Positions 1 through 9,248 are shown, counted from the first letter of the stretch. The stretch is 62,027 bases of DNA from Lachnospiraceae bacterium (GCA_017500935.1 JAFVXW010000065.1:1-62027), one strand, 5' to 3'. The notes: generated by a model from the sequence alone, not told the origin. Numbers and translations: made by a program.

Positions 1-171
1 ATGACCACTTCCGACAAAAGGCTGTTCCGGATGTTCTGTATACCGGGACTTCCACGTATATAACGAGTTAACATTGATACCGAGATCTCTTGCTACCTTA
101 GCAGCTGATTCTCCGGCTAAGACACGCTTTACAGCCTGTTCATTAAATTCTGCACTGTACTTATTGGACAT
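1..171 (-). CDS. IS3-like transposase OrfA, N-terminal part (cut by window edge)
   Basis: The visible 57 residues start MSNKYSAEFNEQAVKRVLAG and continue into a helix-turn-helix with VARDLGINVNSLYTW, the usual pattern of the HTH_Tnp_1 domain of IS3-type OrfA. OrfA binds the element ends and, by programmed frameshifting with OrfB in this family, forms the DDE transposase. The start ATG (bases 171-169) has a GGAGG ribosome site 8 bases upstream. The rest of the gene lies before base 1, so whether the element is intact is unknown. Confidence 0.8.
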   Translation of the reverse strand, partial: MSNKYSAEFNEQAVKRVLAGESAAKVARDLGINVNSLYTWKSRYTEHPEQPFVGSGH

Positions 172-194
172 AATCAATCCCTCCTATTGGTTTG

Positions 195-224
195 ATTATA
201 CCATTCATTCCACGTGTCTATCAA
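195..224 (-). promoter_or_regulatory. Promoter of the transposase gene
   Basis: On the minus strand a TTGATA -35 box (224-219) and a perfect TATAAT -10 box (200-195) are separated by 18 bases, just upstream of the transposase ribosome site. It lies inside the element end, as is usual for IS3-type elements. Confidence 0.6.
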
Positions 225-239
225 ATGGGGTATAAGTCA

Positions 240-442
240 GAATCATTCTCTATAGGAACAGGGGCTTGTTCTTGCTTACCCTGATTGTTGGATTGATATT
301 GTTTGGAGGTGGGAGAAACAAGAGAGCCTGGTTATTTAGCTGTATTTGTATATTCGGTTATTGCACTGTGTTAAGCATGGGAAATAGTAATTATCATGAT
401 TATTATGCATTGGTTCATAAAAATAGTGAATACAGCTTATAG
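240..442 (+). pseudogene. 3' remnant of a membrane protein gene, truncated by the insertion sequence
   Basis: An open frame without its own start runs from the IS boundary to a TAG at 440-442. It encodes one to two hydrophobic segments (LFLLTLIVGLILFGG and WLFSCICIFGYCTVL) and ends in HKNSEYSL. This is the C-terminal tail of a polytopic membrane protein, probably another member of the glycosylation gene set downstream, but it is too short to assign. The 27-base gap to the next gene suggests it was the preceding gene of the same operon before the insertion. The rest of the gene may lie on the other side of the element. Confidence 0.6.
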
Positions 443-469
443 GTACATAAACTGAAAGGAAGTTGATGA

Positions 470-2029
470 ATGAAAAAAATGTGGAGATATTTAAATAGTA
501 AAGCATTATATTATGCGGTAATGTTCAGTGGATTATTTTTACTTTTTTTTGCGTTGGGAGAAAATGGATATTTGATGTGGTCAGATTCTCCGGCTTATTT
601 GGCGTGTGATGGACGAACTGGGATTATGCCTTTATACCCTCTGTTAATTAAAGGAAATCAATTATTGTTTAAAGAGTCTCTATATTTATATGCAATTGTT
701 GTAGCGCAGGCAATTCTTTCGATTGCTTGTATTGTTATTTTTACAGAGTTTGTTAGGAAACAATTTGAACTTAGTTATCTGGCGTCATATCCGGTGTGGT
801 TATTCTCTGCATTTATGCCATTTACAGTCAATCTGCCGCAGTCTGTTTCTAGTCACGATATAAAAACAGAAGCAATTGCGTATCCGCTATTTTATTTATA
901 TATGATTTGTTTTTTGAAAGCAATATGGGACAAACAATATAAATGGATTATAATCACAATGCTGATGTCCAGTTGTCTGGCGCTGACAAGAACGCAGCTT
1001 CAGTTATGTGTTGTTTTATCTGCAGCAGCTCTTTTTTATGTAATGTGGATAAGAATTGTGATTCAAAAGAAAGGATTAAAGAGGATTGGTTGCTTTGTTA
1101 TATGTGTTTGTATATGTGGTATGAGTGCCGGAATCGGTGAAGGAATTATATTGATGTCAAATTCGGTAGGACAGAGAATGATTTCGGTAATTAATGCATG
1201 GGAAGAACAAAAAACTGTTCAGAGTGTAGATTTGGATGTAAAAACGGAACTGAGCGTTGAAGAAGTAAAAACAGAAGAAATAAAAGCAGTAGAAGAGATT
1301 AAAAATGATACAGCAAAGGAAAGTGTCAATGATAATGTTACAAAGCAATATGGTCACCTTGTCATCGATAAGGCAATCTGGGAAATTGACGAAGATGACT
1401 ATTTATTGTTTGAGGATATAGAAAAACAAAAGTTCTGTCGGGAAATTTTTGCGGTTGCAGATGAACAAAAATCACGTTATGCCTATATACGTAATGATTT
1501 GTGGAAATGGGAAGATATTATGAACAATATTGCAGGAGGAACAGCTGTTTTAGGAGAGGCATGGACAAGATATCTTTCCAAGAATCCTGATACATATTTA
1601 GAATCTTCTGTTGGAAATGAAATTGCTTGGGGCTTATTGATTGAACATATAGGACGTGTTTTCCTGCATACGTTACAGATGATGCCACAGGGATTTGTTT
1701 GTACAGTATTTTTTCAGAAAGCAGAATTTTATGGTTTGTGTCATTTGATTGCGTTATTTGTTTATTTATCAGCCCTTTGGATGGTGATTTGGGGATACCG
1801 GAATAAAGAGCTTCCAAATAAATATCCTGAGTTTATGTTAGGATGTATTGTGGTGAATGTTTTATTTGTTTTGATTTTGTGCGTGATGTTTTTTGCTATG
1901 CAAAGATATTTGGTATATTGTTTTGGCATTTTTTATGTGGCATATTATCTTATTGGAGTAAAATATGTCGGATATCTTGGGAGAAAAATATATGGTAAAA
2001 GTAGGGTTTGTGATACTAAATTATATTAA
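470..2029 (+). CDS. Polytopic membrane protein, probable GT-C-type glycosyltransferase
   Basis: The 519-residue protein has many hydrophobic helices. After the first one comes the motif WSDSPAYL, followed by GIMPLYPLLIKG. An acidic residue in the first outer loop followed by a PLYPLL segment is the pattern of GT-C enzymes that use lipid-phosphate sugars outside the membrane (family knowledge). Residues about 245-390 form a charged, Glu/Lys-rich soluble insertion between membrane segments, an unusual feature. An AGGAAG ribosome site precedes the ATG. It overlaps the next glycosyltransferase by 38 bases, so the two are translated together. The substrate is unknown; a plain membrane protein of unknown function remains possible. 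Confidence 0.6.
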   Translation: MKKMWRYLNSKALYYAVMFSGLFLLFFALGENGYLMWSDSPAYLACDGRTGIMPLYPLLIKGNQLLFKESLYLYAIVVAQAILSIACIVIFTEFVRKQFELSYLASYPVWLFSAFMPFTVNLPQSVSSHDIKTEAIAYPLFYLYMICFLKAIWDKQYKWIIITMLMSSCLALTRTQLQLCVVLSAAALFYVMWIRIVIQKKGLKRIGCFVICVCICGMSAGIGEGIILMSNSVGQRMISVINAWEEQKTVQSVDLDVKTELSVEEVKTEEIKAVEEIKNDTAKESVNDNVTKQYGHLVIDKAIWEIDEDDYLLFEDIEKQKFCREIFAVADEQKSRYAYIRNDLWKWEDIMNNIAGGTAVLGEAWTRYLSKNPDTYLESSVGNEIAWGLLIEHIGRVFLHTLQMMPQGFVCTVFFQKAEFYGLCHLIALFVYLSALWMVIWGYRNKELPNKYPEFMLGCIVVNVLFVLILCVMFFAMQRYLVYCFGIFYVAYYLIGVKYVGYLGRKIYGKSRVCDTKLY

Positions 2030-2846
2030 TTACGAAGAAACTATTAGATGTGTTAATAGTGTCCTTGAGCAAGAAGATGTTGAGGTGAGCGTTGTAATTG
2101 TTGATAATGGTTCCGGAAATGAATCTGTGATGCGATTGAAGCAGGAATATTCTGATTTTTCAGATGTGGACATCATCTATTCGGCAACTAATCTTGGATA
2201 TGCTCAAGGTAATAATCTGGGAATTAAACATTTAAAAGACAAGGGATGTGAATTTATTTGGATTGCAAATTCAGATACTATATTTACAGAAAAATATATA
2301 TCAAAAAATTGTGTAGATGCTTATGTAGAAAATATTGGGCTGATTAATCCTACTTCGTATAAACTTGATGGGACAAAGAATACCCGGATTTTTTATAAGA
2401 AGAAATTTTTGTATTTAAGATTACTGAAGCATTTTGCGGTTGAGTGGGTTTATGCTAAAGTGTTAAAAAAATCAAAAAAAGCAGAAGGATATTTTGTAGA
2501 AGATGGAGATACAATAATTGATTATACTAAGTCGGGTATTCACACAGTACACGAGGATCAGTATGTTGTTACGGGAAGTGTTTTTTTGCTGACTAAAGAC
2601 TTTTTAAAATATTACGATGGCTTATTTCCAAAAACATTTTTGTATGGTGAAGAGTACGCGACTATAGTTTTGTTACACAAAGCCAGTTTAAAGACATCGG
2701 AGGTAGATACTGGTATGGTTTTACACAAGCACCAAGCTTCTACCCCTCCCGATAAAAATTTAACAAAATGTTATTTGATGGACAGCTTGGCTGAAATCAC
2801 GAAGCTGATATTTATGGGAACTGGAAAAGTTGTAAGGAAATATTAA
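1992..2846 (+). CDS. GT2 family glycosyltransferase
   Basis: The protein begins MVKVGFVILNYINYEETIRC, a classic GT2 N-terminus, followed by VVIVDNGSGNES, the NLGYAQGNNLG segment and the metal-binding NSDT (DxD-like). This is the pattern of rhamnosyltransferase-like GT2 enzymes that move a sugar from a nucleotide donor to a growing glycan on the cytosolic face. I chose the ATG at 1992 because GGGAGA lies 7 bases upstream; an in-frame ATG at 1965 would deepen the overlap with the upstream gene and has no such site. Sequence is AT-rich like its neighbours. Donor and acceptor are not predictable. Confidence 0.8.
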   Translation: MVKVGFVILNYINYEETIRCVNSVLEQEDVEVSVVIVDNGSGNESVMRLKQEYSDFSDVDIIYSATNLGYAQGNNLGIKHLKDKGCEFIWIANSDTIFTEKYISKNCVDAYVENIGLINPTSYKLDGTKNTRIFYKKKFLYLRLLKHFAVEWVYAKVLKKSKKAEGYFVEDGDTIIDYTKSGIHTVHEDQYVVTGSVFLLTKDFLKYYDGLFPKTFLYGEEYATIVLLHKASLKTSEVDTGMVLHKHQASTPPDKNLTKCYLMDSLAEITKLIFMGTGKVVRKY

Positions 2847-2905
2847 ATTTAAAGCGTCATACGCTAATAGGTGTAAATGGCCAAAATTAAAATGGAGAGT
2901 TTAGT

Positions 2906-3928
2906 ATGTTGCGTGTTTTTATAACAGGAGTAGCTGGATTTATAGGCTCAAACTTGACTAAAAGATTACTTGAAACAGAAAGTGATATTCAGATTATAGG
3001 ATTAGATAATATGAATGATTACTATAATGTTGAATTAAAAGAATATCGCTTGAAGCAATTAATAGGTTCGGAACGATTTCTATTTATAAAAGGTAATATA
3101 GCCGATAAGATTTGTGTTGAGAATATTTTTAGTAAGTATCATCCTGATATAGTGGTTAACCTTGCGGCACAGGCAGGAGTACGTTATTCCATTACAAATC
3201 CGGATTCTTATATTGAGAGTAATATAATCGGTTTTTTCAATATTCTCGAATGCTGTAGGCATTCATATGATGATGGTAATGTGGGAGTACGGCATTTAGT
3301 TTATGCGTCCAGTTCTTCTGTTTATGGCTCAAATGATAAGGTTCCTTATAGTACAGAAGATAAGGTAGATAATCCGGTATCTTTATATGCGGCGACAAAA
3401 AAATCAAATGAGTTAATGGCGCATGCTTATAGCAAATTATACGGAATACCGTCTACAGGTTTGAGATTTTTTACCGTATATGGGCCGGCGGGAAGACCGG
3501 ACATGGCTTATTTTGGTTTTACCAATAAGTTAATAAAAGGTCAAAAAATTCAGATATATAATTATGGCGATATGTATCGGGATTTTACATATATTGATGA
3601 TATTGTGACTGGAATTATACATGTAATGAAAAAAACACCGCAGGAAACAAGTGATGGTGTGAAATATAAAGTTTATAATATCGGAAATAATCACCCCGAG
3701 AGTTTATTGTGTTTTGTTGAAACATTAGAACGGTGTTTAATAAAGGCAGGGGTAATAGATAAGGCAGCAGATAAAGAGTTTTTACCTATGCAGCCAGGAG
3801 ATGTGTATCAGACATATGCAGATGTTCAAGATTTAATTCGTGATTTTGGTTTTAAACCCAAAACCTCCTTGGAAGAAGGTCTTACAAAATTTGCAGAGTG
3901 GTATGCAGAATATTATGGAATAAAATGA
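2906..3928 (+). CDS. NAD-dependent epimerase, probably UDP-glucuronate 4-epimerase
   Basis: This 340-residue short-chain dehydrogenase-fold enzyme has the NAD-binding GVAGFIGS at residues 8-15, NLAAQAGVRYS, the catalytic Ser in SSSSVYGS and the YxxxK pair in YAATKKSNE. The stretch ending in RFFTVYGPAGRPDMA and YRDFTYIDDIV is typical of the UDP-glucuronate 4-epimerases (Cap1J/LspL group), which make UDP-galacturonate. UDP-glucose/galactose 4-epimerase is less likely. It would supply an acidic sugar for the surface glycan. It follows the GT2 gene after 59 bases and precedes a large membrane protein in the same direction. Confidence 0.8.
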   Translation: MLRVFITGVAGFIGSNLTKRLLETESDIQIIGLDNMNDYYNVELKEYRLKQLIGSERFLFIKGNIADKICVENIFSKYHPDIVVNLAAQAGVRYSITNPDSYIESNIIGFFNILECCRHSYDDGNVGVRHLVYASSSSVYGSNDKVPYSTEDKVDNPVSLYAATKKSNELMAHAYSKLYGIPSTGLRFFTVYGPAGRPDMAYFGFTNKLIKGQKIQIYNYGDMYRDFTYIDDIVTGIIHVMKKTPQETSDGVKYKVYNIGNNHPESLLCFVETLERCLIKAGVIDKAADKEFLPMQPGDVYQTYADVQDLIRDFGFKPKTSLEEGLTKFAEWYAEYYGIK

Positions 3929-3950
3929 TTTGTGTATGCGGGTGAATGGA

Positions 3951-5846
3951 ATGAAGATTAACTTGAAAGTGTACAAATATCAATTTTTGTACAGTGTTTT
4001 ATCGATAATTAGTGTAGTATTATTAACTTGGGGCAGGACTCCGGAAATTAACTGGAATCCTGCTAAAGCATTTGTTTTGGGATTTTTTTATTTTTATGAT
4101 TATACAGAGAAATGGATGAATGGGTGGATTCTCCTTCTGGCAGTCATAACTATTTTGACTTGCAGAAAATTTGTTGATTTACATCCGTCATCATTTAAGA
4201 ATAATGTTTGTGGGATTTTGAGCTCCAGTATATCAATAATATTTTGTTTTGGAATTGTAGTTTTAAAAACAGGTGGAGTAGAAGCAGATAGTGTATCAAA
4301 GATATTGCTGCAGATTATCTCGATTATTTGGCTGGAATTCAATTTGATAGGGATAACCTGTTGGATAAGTAACAATACTTACAAATCTCAATTTCCTGAT
4401 ACTGTAATCAGTTATCGGAAAGGGTGTATCATAACGTTAATTATATTGGGGATATCCTGTATACCGATTGTTTATGCGGGCAGATATGTTTTCCCGCAGG
4501 CAGATGATTTTTCATACGGTGCGTATGCCTATCAGGCAGTAAAAAGTGGAGAAGGTATAAGTGGTGCAATGTATGCAGCAATCAAAACAGTGATAAATAA
4601 TTTTACGACATGGCAGGGAACATTTAGTTCTATTTTCTTTATGGCACTTCAACCGGGAGTATGGGGAACGGAGTGTTATCATTTGGTGCCGTTATTATTT
4701 GTTTCTATTGTGGTTTTGGCCTTTATATTGTTTTTTGTGGCGCTGTTATGCAAGGTGTGTAATGCTGATTGGGTAGAAGGAATATTGGTAGGCGGAATCG
4801 CTTCTTTGGTTGCTATTCATTTGACAGTGGCCAAGGCATCGGCTTTTTTTTGGTATAATGGAGCTGTGCATTATGTGCTTGCGTTTGCAATGACATTGCT
4901 TTTGGTGTCATTTTTAATCTTTGCAATTACTGCATGTAAAAAAAATAAAGGATTCTTTATTGTGCTTGCAGCAATAGCAGGAGTTATGTGTGGTGGAGGA
5001 AATCTTGTTTCAGCTTTATTAGGAATGATTCTTCTTGTTGGGTTAACAGGAAGTTTTTGCTTGTTTAAGAAAATACAGTATGTGAAGATTCTTATGTTTC
5101 CGGGATTAGCATTGATGGGAGCTTTTATGGCAAATGTTTTGGCACCAGGAAATTATGTGAGACAGGGAAAATCCGGAGATTACATAGAGTACGGAGCAAT
5201 CGGATCAATTTTGAAATCATTTGAAGTATGTTTGGATTATCTTTTTAATGAATGGATGGGATGGATTTGGTTTGGGATGATTGTCCTATTAATTCCTGTT
5301 TTGACTAAAATTGTACGAAGAATGCAGTTTGACTTTAAATTGCCCGGAATAGTGCTGGTTTCCAGTTATTGTTTGTTGTCTGCAATGTTTACACCACAAA
5401 TTTATGCAATTGGTTCATGGGAGATAGGACGAGTTTTAAATATTATTTATTTTATGTTTTTGATTTTAAGCATTATTAATGAATTCTATTTGATTGGATG
5501 GATTGAGAAAAAAGGTATCTGCAAGTTAGATGCGTTTGCATATAGCAAGCAAATCTATATTGGTATATTGGGTTTTATAAGTGCTTATGTTTTGATGATT
5601 TTTGTGGCAGATCCAAACAGAATCACTGGGAGTTCAGCTGCATATGCGATTTTAAGTGGTGAAGCACATGCATATGCTGAAGTTGTTGAAAGTAATATTG
5701 ATAAACTTGAGAATTCGCCGGAAGAGGATGTATTATTGGAAATGCCTCCTAAAGAGCCGGAGATTTTTTCGTCAACGGAGATTGCACCTTGGAGAGAGGG
5801 CGCTGCACAATATTATGGAAAGAGATCAACGCGTTATATTGAGTAG
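3951..5846 (+). CDS. Large polytopic membrane protein (DUF6056-like), probable GT-C glycosyltransferase
   Basis: This protein of about 630 residues has a dozen or more hydrophobic segments. After the first cluster comes FPQADDFSYGAYAY, an acidic pair in an outer loop, then a TWQGTF segment. This resembles the DUF6056 proteins of Lachnospiraceae and lactobacilli, which are suspected lipid-linked sugar transferases. The C-terminal 60 residues form an outer, acidic tail. The start is uncertain: I prefer the ATG at 3951 with GGTG upstream; an ATG at 3936 and a TTG at 3930 are in frame. It lies 22 bases after the epimerase gene, in one operon. Confidence 0.6.
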   Translation: MKINLKVYKYQFLYSVLSIISVVLLTWGRTPEINWNPAKAFVLGFFYFYDYTEKWMNGWILLLAVITILTCRKFVDLHPSSFKNNVCGILSSSISIIFCFGIVVLKTGGVEADSVSKILLQIISIIWLEFNLIGITCWISNNTYKSQFPDTVISYRKGCIITLIILGISCIPIVYAGRYVFPQADDFSYGAYAYQAVKSGEGISGAMYAAIKTVINNFTTWQGTFSSIFFMALQPGVWGTECYHLVPLLFVSIVVLAFILFFVALLCKVCNADWVEGILVGGIASLVAIHLTVAKASAFFWYNGAVHYVLAFAMTLLLVSFLIFAITACKKNKGFFIVLAAIAGVMCGGGNLVSALLGMILLVGLTGSFCLFKKIQYVKILMFPGLALMGAFMANVLAPGNYVRQGKSGDYIEYGAIGSILKSFEVCLDYLFNEWMGWIWFGMIVLLIPVLTKIVRRMQFDFKLPGIVLVSSYCLLSAMFTPQIYAIGSWEIGRVLNIIYFMFLILSIINEFYLIGWIEKKGICKLDAFAYSKQIYIGILGFISAYVLMIFVADPNRITGSSAAYAILSGEAHAYAEVVESNIDKLENSPEEDVLLEMPPKEPEIFSSTEIAPWREGAAQYYGKRSTRYIE

Positions 5847-5873
5847 AGATAGCTTAGAGTAGCGGAGGTTTTG

Positions 5874-7442
5874 ATGAATAATAAAAATAAGTTTATAAAT
5901 TTATTTGTGTCGTTTATAACATCACTTTTTCTGATCATCATGTTTGTATTAACCGGAATGGCTTTGTTTTGGCATTGTAAGGTAGATATAAACTCCTATC
6001 ATCTGGCAAGACGAGTAGAAGAGCATCGACCGATGTTATATATACTCATGGGCATGAGTGCGCTGGTGTTGTTAGTGTTCTGTTGTAAAGGAATTATGAT
6101 ACTACTTTCGCGATGTAAAGATGAAAGAAGAGGTGTATATATAACTTTAGCAATTGGAAGCGCATGTATGCTTGTTGCTTGTGCTTTTTGGATTTTGTTC
6201 AATGATTCTGTTCCAAAAAATGATCAGATTATTTTGTTTGAAGATGCGAGGATTTTGGCTGGTGTAGCTGAAGGAATTCCGGATACGTATTATTTTGGTT
6301 TGTACCCAAGAAATAAAGGGTTGTTGCTGTTTATGACATTGGCAATCAAGATTTTTGGCGATACACAGTTGGCATTCAGAATATTTAATGTCATTGCGGC
6401 TTTGGCCTTGTTTCTATTTGTTTGCCTAACTGTAGAGAAAGCATGGAAACATGCAGGAATTACAATACTTACTGCAATATTATTGGTGGTTTATTATCCG
6501 ATTGTTGTATATACGGCGTTCTTGTATGGTACATTGTTTTCCGCAGCTTTGGCTGCAGGAGGAATTTATGGAACTGTGCGGTTTTGTGAAGATAAAGATA
6601 TTGGGGGAATACTGCTGTTTGCAATTTGTTTTCCGATGGCAATCTTAATGCATCAGTCTGCATTGATTGCATGTATAGCTTCTTTGTTTTATATTATGAT
6701 TCATTTTAGTAAAAAGTATTTTATGAAAATGATTATTATGTTAGGGATGACATTATGTATATATTTGGGAAGTGGACAAATTATCGATTATATCTATGAA
6801 GCGGAAGCAGGTATTGTCCCCGTTGACGCAGTTCCAGCATTAGCATGGGTATATATGGGGATAACCTCTGAAAATGCAGATGGGGGACCTGGAGCGCAGG
6901 ATGGTTCATTTATACAGTTGTTTATGGAAAATGATTCAGATGCAAAACTAACTAACCGGGAAGCATTAAATAGAATTAAAACAGTGGTGTCAGAGTATGT
7001 TAGAGGAGAACGAGATTGGAATTTTTTTGTTGAAAAAATAAAATATCAATGGCTGGATCCGACATTTGGGGCAAGAAAAACGATAGTTACGAATGATACC
7101 AGTATAGGTGAACCAGCTAATTCTCCAAGATATCTAACTTTTTTTCATAGTGGAATACGCGATGTAATATTCCGTTTATTTATAGTATATATGGTTGTTG
7201 TTTATAGTTTGAATTTACTAGTTGGATGTAAGCAATTTGGAAAGGGTGAAACACACAAATTACATTTTTTGATTCAGATATTGTTACTAGGTGGATTCAC
7301 GTTTCAGTTGATATGGGAATCATTATCACGATATTGTTTTCCGTATTTTGTATGGCTGATTCCAGAAGCTGCATATGGAGTATATTACATGTATACCTAT
7401 ATTTCATTGCATTTAAAATCTAGAAAGAAATCTAATGTTTAA
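5874..7442 (+). CDS. Polytopic membrane protein, GT39/PMT-like GT-C candidate
   Basis: The roughly 522-residue protein has about ten to twelve membrane helices. An outer loop carries FEDARILAGVAEG, followed by YYFGLYPRNKGLLL and FGDTQLAFRIFNV. Acidic residues followed by a YP segment and an F/AFR-N helix are the hallmark of the PMT/ArnT-like GT-C fold, which takes sugar from a polyprenyl phosphate carrier. A soluble loop at about residues 310-420 contains the predicted external region. The ATG at 5874 is supported by GGAGG 5 bases upstream. It ends 32 bases before a GT2 gene that could make its lipid-linked donor (inference). Confidence 0.65.
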   Translation: MNNKNKFINLFVSFITSLFLIIMFVLTGMALFWHCKVDINSYHLARRVEEHRPMLYILMGMSALVLLVFCCKGIMILLSRCKDERRGVYITLAIGSACMLVACAFWILFNDSVPKNDQIILFEDARILAGVAEGIPDTYYFGLYPRNKGLLLFMTLAIKIFGDTQLAFRIFNVIAALALFLFVCLTVEKAWKHAGITILTAILLVVYYPIVVYTAFLYGTLFSAALAAGGIYGTVRFCEDKDIGGILLFAICFPMAILMHQSALIACIASLFYIMIHFSKKYFMKMIIMLGMTLCIYLGSGQIIDYIYEAEAGIVPVDAVPALAWVYMGITSENADGGPGAQDGSFIQLFMENDSDAKLTNREALNRIKTVVSEYVRGERDWNFFVEKIKYQWLDPTFGARKTIVTNDTSIGEPANSPRYLTFFHSGIRDVIFRLFIVYMVVVYSLNLLVGCKQFGKGETHKLHFLIQILLLGGFTFQLIWESLSRYCFPYFVWLIPEAAYGVYYMYTYISLHLKSRKKSNV

Positions 7443-7474
7443 TGTGATTTCTGAAATAAGGGGGAGTTATCTGT

Positions 7475-8197
7475 ATGGACAAGATTTTATATATTATCAT
7501 ACCGGCGTACAACGAAGAAGAAAATATTGATAAAGTGATAGCTGACTGGTATCCGATAGTAGAGCAGCATAATGCCAATGGTATGTCACGTATGATAATT
7601 ATTAACGATGGTAGTAAAGATAAAACCTGGGAAATGTTGGTGAATGCTGCCGTAAAGTATCCACTTTTAGAACCGTTATCGAAAGCGAATGGCGGTCATG
7701 GTGATACTGTTTTGTATGGATATAAATATGCAATAGAAAAAGGGGCTGATTATATTTTTCAAACTGATTCTGACGGACAGACCAATCCGGCAGAATTTGA
7801 AGAATTCTGGGGGGATAAGGATAGATTTGATGCGATTATTGGGGAAAGGTCTGGAAGACAAGATGGAAAAGGGCGTGTGCTGATCGAGAATGTTGTCAGA
7901 TTTTTGCTTTTACTTATTTATCAGGTACGTGTGCCGGATGCAAATGCACCTTTTAGGTTAATGAAAGCGGATGTGCTGAAAAAGTATCTTCCTATATTGC
8001 CGGAACATTACAATCTACCGAATATTATTTTGACAATGCTTATGGTTCGTTATAATGAAAGAGTTATTTTTAAGCATGTATCTTTCAAACCTAGACAAGG
8101 TGGAACTAATTCAATAAATTACAGGAAAATTTTTAAGATTGGTATGAGAGCTGTAAAGGATTTTCTTGATATTCGTAAGAAAATAAAAAGTTTATAG
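7475..8197 (+). CDS. GT2 glycosyltransferase, polyprenyl-phosphate sugar synthase-like, no membrane anchor
   Basis: The 240-residue protein has ILYIIIPAYNEEENIDKVI, INDGSKDKTW, a KANGGHGDTVLYGY segment and the DSDGQ metal site (QTDSDGQTNPAEF). This is the dolichol/polyprenyl-phosphate mannose/glucose synthase pattern (GtrB/DPM1-like). Unlike the two related enzymes at 13.4 and 15.4 kb, it lacks the two C-terminal membrane helices. In such systems the enzyme charges undecaprenyl phosphate with a sugar that is flipped and used by a GT-C enzyme, and the preceding gene is a candidate partner. It is the last gene of the AT-rich forward block and is followed by a hairpin terminator. Confidence 0.75.
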   Translation: MDKILYIIIPAYNEEENIDKVIADWYPIVEQHNANGMSRMIIINDGSKDKTWEMLVNAAVKYPLLEPLSKANGGHGDTVLYGYKYAIEKGADYIFQTDSDGQTNPAEFEEFWGDKDRFDAIIGERSGRQDGKGRVLIENVVRFLLLLIYQVRVPDANAPFRLMKADVLKKYLPILPEHYNLPNIILTMLMVRYNERVIFKHVSFKPRQGGTNSINYRKIFKIGMRAVKDFLDIRKKIKSL

Positions 8198-8207
8198 AAT
8201 GACTAAG

Positions 8208-8253
8208 AAACAGATGGTTTCATGGAGAGGGAGTCTTGAAACCATCTGTTTTA
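8208..8253. terminator. Bidirectional terminator between convergent gene blocks
   Basis: A perfect 15-base inverted repeat, AAACAGATGGTTTCA (8208-8222) and its complement (8237-8251), with a 14-base loop sits between two convergent transcription units. The A/T-rich outer ends give short T tracts on both strands. Confidence 0.75.
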
Positions 8254-8265
8254 GAGAGAGAGATG

Positions 8266-9231
8266 TTACAAAAGCTTCTCATACAAATAATCCTGCATAT
8301 TTCGATAACATTGTACTCTTTCGAAGTTATCTAATATAGCGGGAAGTCTTTGTTCATATTCTTCTTTGGTACATTGTTTTAAAATTGTCTCCAGATTATT
8401 CACATCTTTAACATCCATTTTAATAATGCCATCGGGATTGAAAAAATCATCAATTTTTCTGGCACCGATATAAATCGGGATTGTCTGTGCCATAAAGCAG
8501 CTGGTAAGTCTTTCAGTGAAGAAATAGTCAGATAATTCATTCTCGATGGCGAAAGAATACCGATAATTCTGCAGGCTTTGTTCAATGGAAACATAGGCAC
8601 CATTGTCAATGGTACCCATGACATCAGCTAAAGCCTGTTTCTTACATGTGCGGGCGATTTCTATTCTTAATTTATGCATTTCGCACATTTGTTTATCGGA
8701 GGAAAGAATAGAAGTATTTTTGCTTTTTCCAGTATAGGCTAAGGGATCAATGATAGAAGAATCATTTTTTCCGTACCAGACTTCTGCGCAAATAGGATAA
8801 AATTTAGCGTTAGGTAATTGATTCAACAGTTTTTCGTCATATGTGAAAATAGAATCAAATTCTCTTTCGAGTCCGTTATGTTTTTCAAATAGAGCATAAT
8901 CATTTGGAACAATAGCTCTCGATTCCCCAAACATTCCATATTTTCTGACAGGTTTTCCCATTGTCTCAAGCATTGCTTTATGGGTATAAAAATGGGTGTT
9001 GAGTCCCCAGTTATACCGATCCCAAAGGAAATGTTTGCCTACATTTCCATAAGGAATATGGGCAGTATGCATATCTCTGATAAAAAACAACTCCATAGGT
9101 TCGCCGTACTGGTTATAGATTGGCGGCTGTTTGCCGCTTGGCCCTACATTGGTATTGTAATAAGGCTTATATATTTCAGCGTTTTTCTTGATTGTGGTCA
9201 GTTTTCGTTTGGCTCTTTCTATCACGCTCAT
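8266..9231 (-). CDS. GT10-like (fucosyltransferase-fold) glycosyltransferase
   Basis: The 321-residue protein has a C-terminal half with YRYSFAIENELSDYFFTERL, then SCFMAQTIPIYIGA and DDFFNPDGII. This matches the conserved GT10 pattern (FENS..YVTEKL..A...G.VPIY.G), the GDP-binding part of bacterial alpha-1,3/4-fucosyltransferases. The N-terminal half is the acceptor domain and is not conserved. The ATG at 9231 has GGAG 6 bases upstream; a TTG at 9243 is in frame but has no support. It is 17 bases downstream of the flippase gene and shares its transcript. No GDP-fucose synthesis genes are in the window, so the donor is open. Confidence 0.7.
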   Translation of the reverse strand: MSVIERAKRKLTTIKKNAEIYKPYYNTNVGPSGKQPPIYNQYGEPMELFFIRDMHTAHIPYGNVGKHFLWDRYNWGLNTHFYTHKAMLETMGKPVRKYGMFGESRAIVPNDYALFEKHNGLEREFDSIFTYDEKLLNQLPNAKFYPICAEVWYGKNDSSIIDPLAYTGKSKNTSILSSDKQMCEMHKLRIEIARTCKKQALADVMGTIDNGAYVSIEQSLQNYRYSFAIENELSDYFFTERLTSCFMAQTIPIYIGARKIDDFFNPDGIIKMDVKDVNNLETILKQCTKEEYEQRLPAILDNFERVQCYRNMQDYLYEKLL

Positions 9232-9248
9232 GTTATTCTCCAACGTGT

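Larger units (their letters stand above)
1..239 (-). mobile_element. End of an IS3-family-like insertion sequence (partial)
   Basis: This is the left end of an insertion sequence that continues beyond the window. It contains the start of an OrfA-type transposase gene on the minus strand and its promoter. Read on the minus strand, the outer end begins TGACTTATACCCC at about base 239, a TG-start typical of IS3-family termini. Just outside it, an open frame on the plus strand begins in mid-protein, which fits insertion into a gene. The right end and target duplication cannot be seen, so the exact boundary is inferred. Confidence 0.7.
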
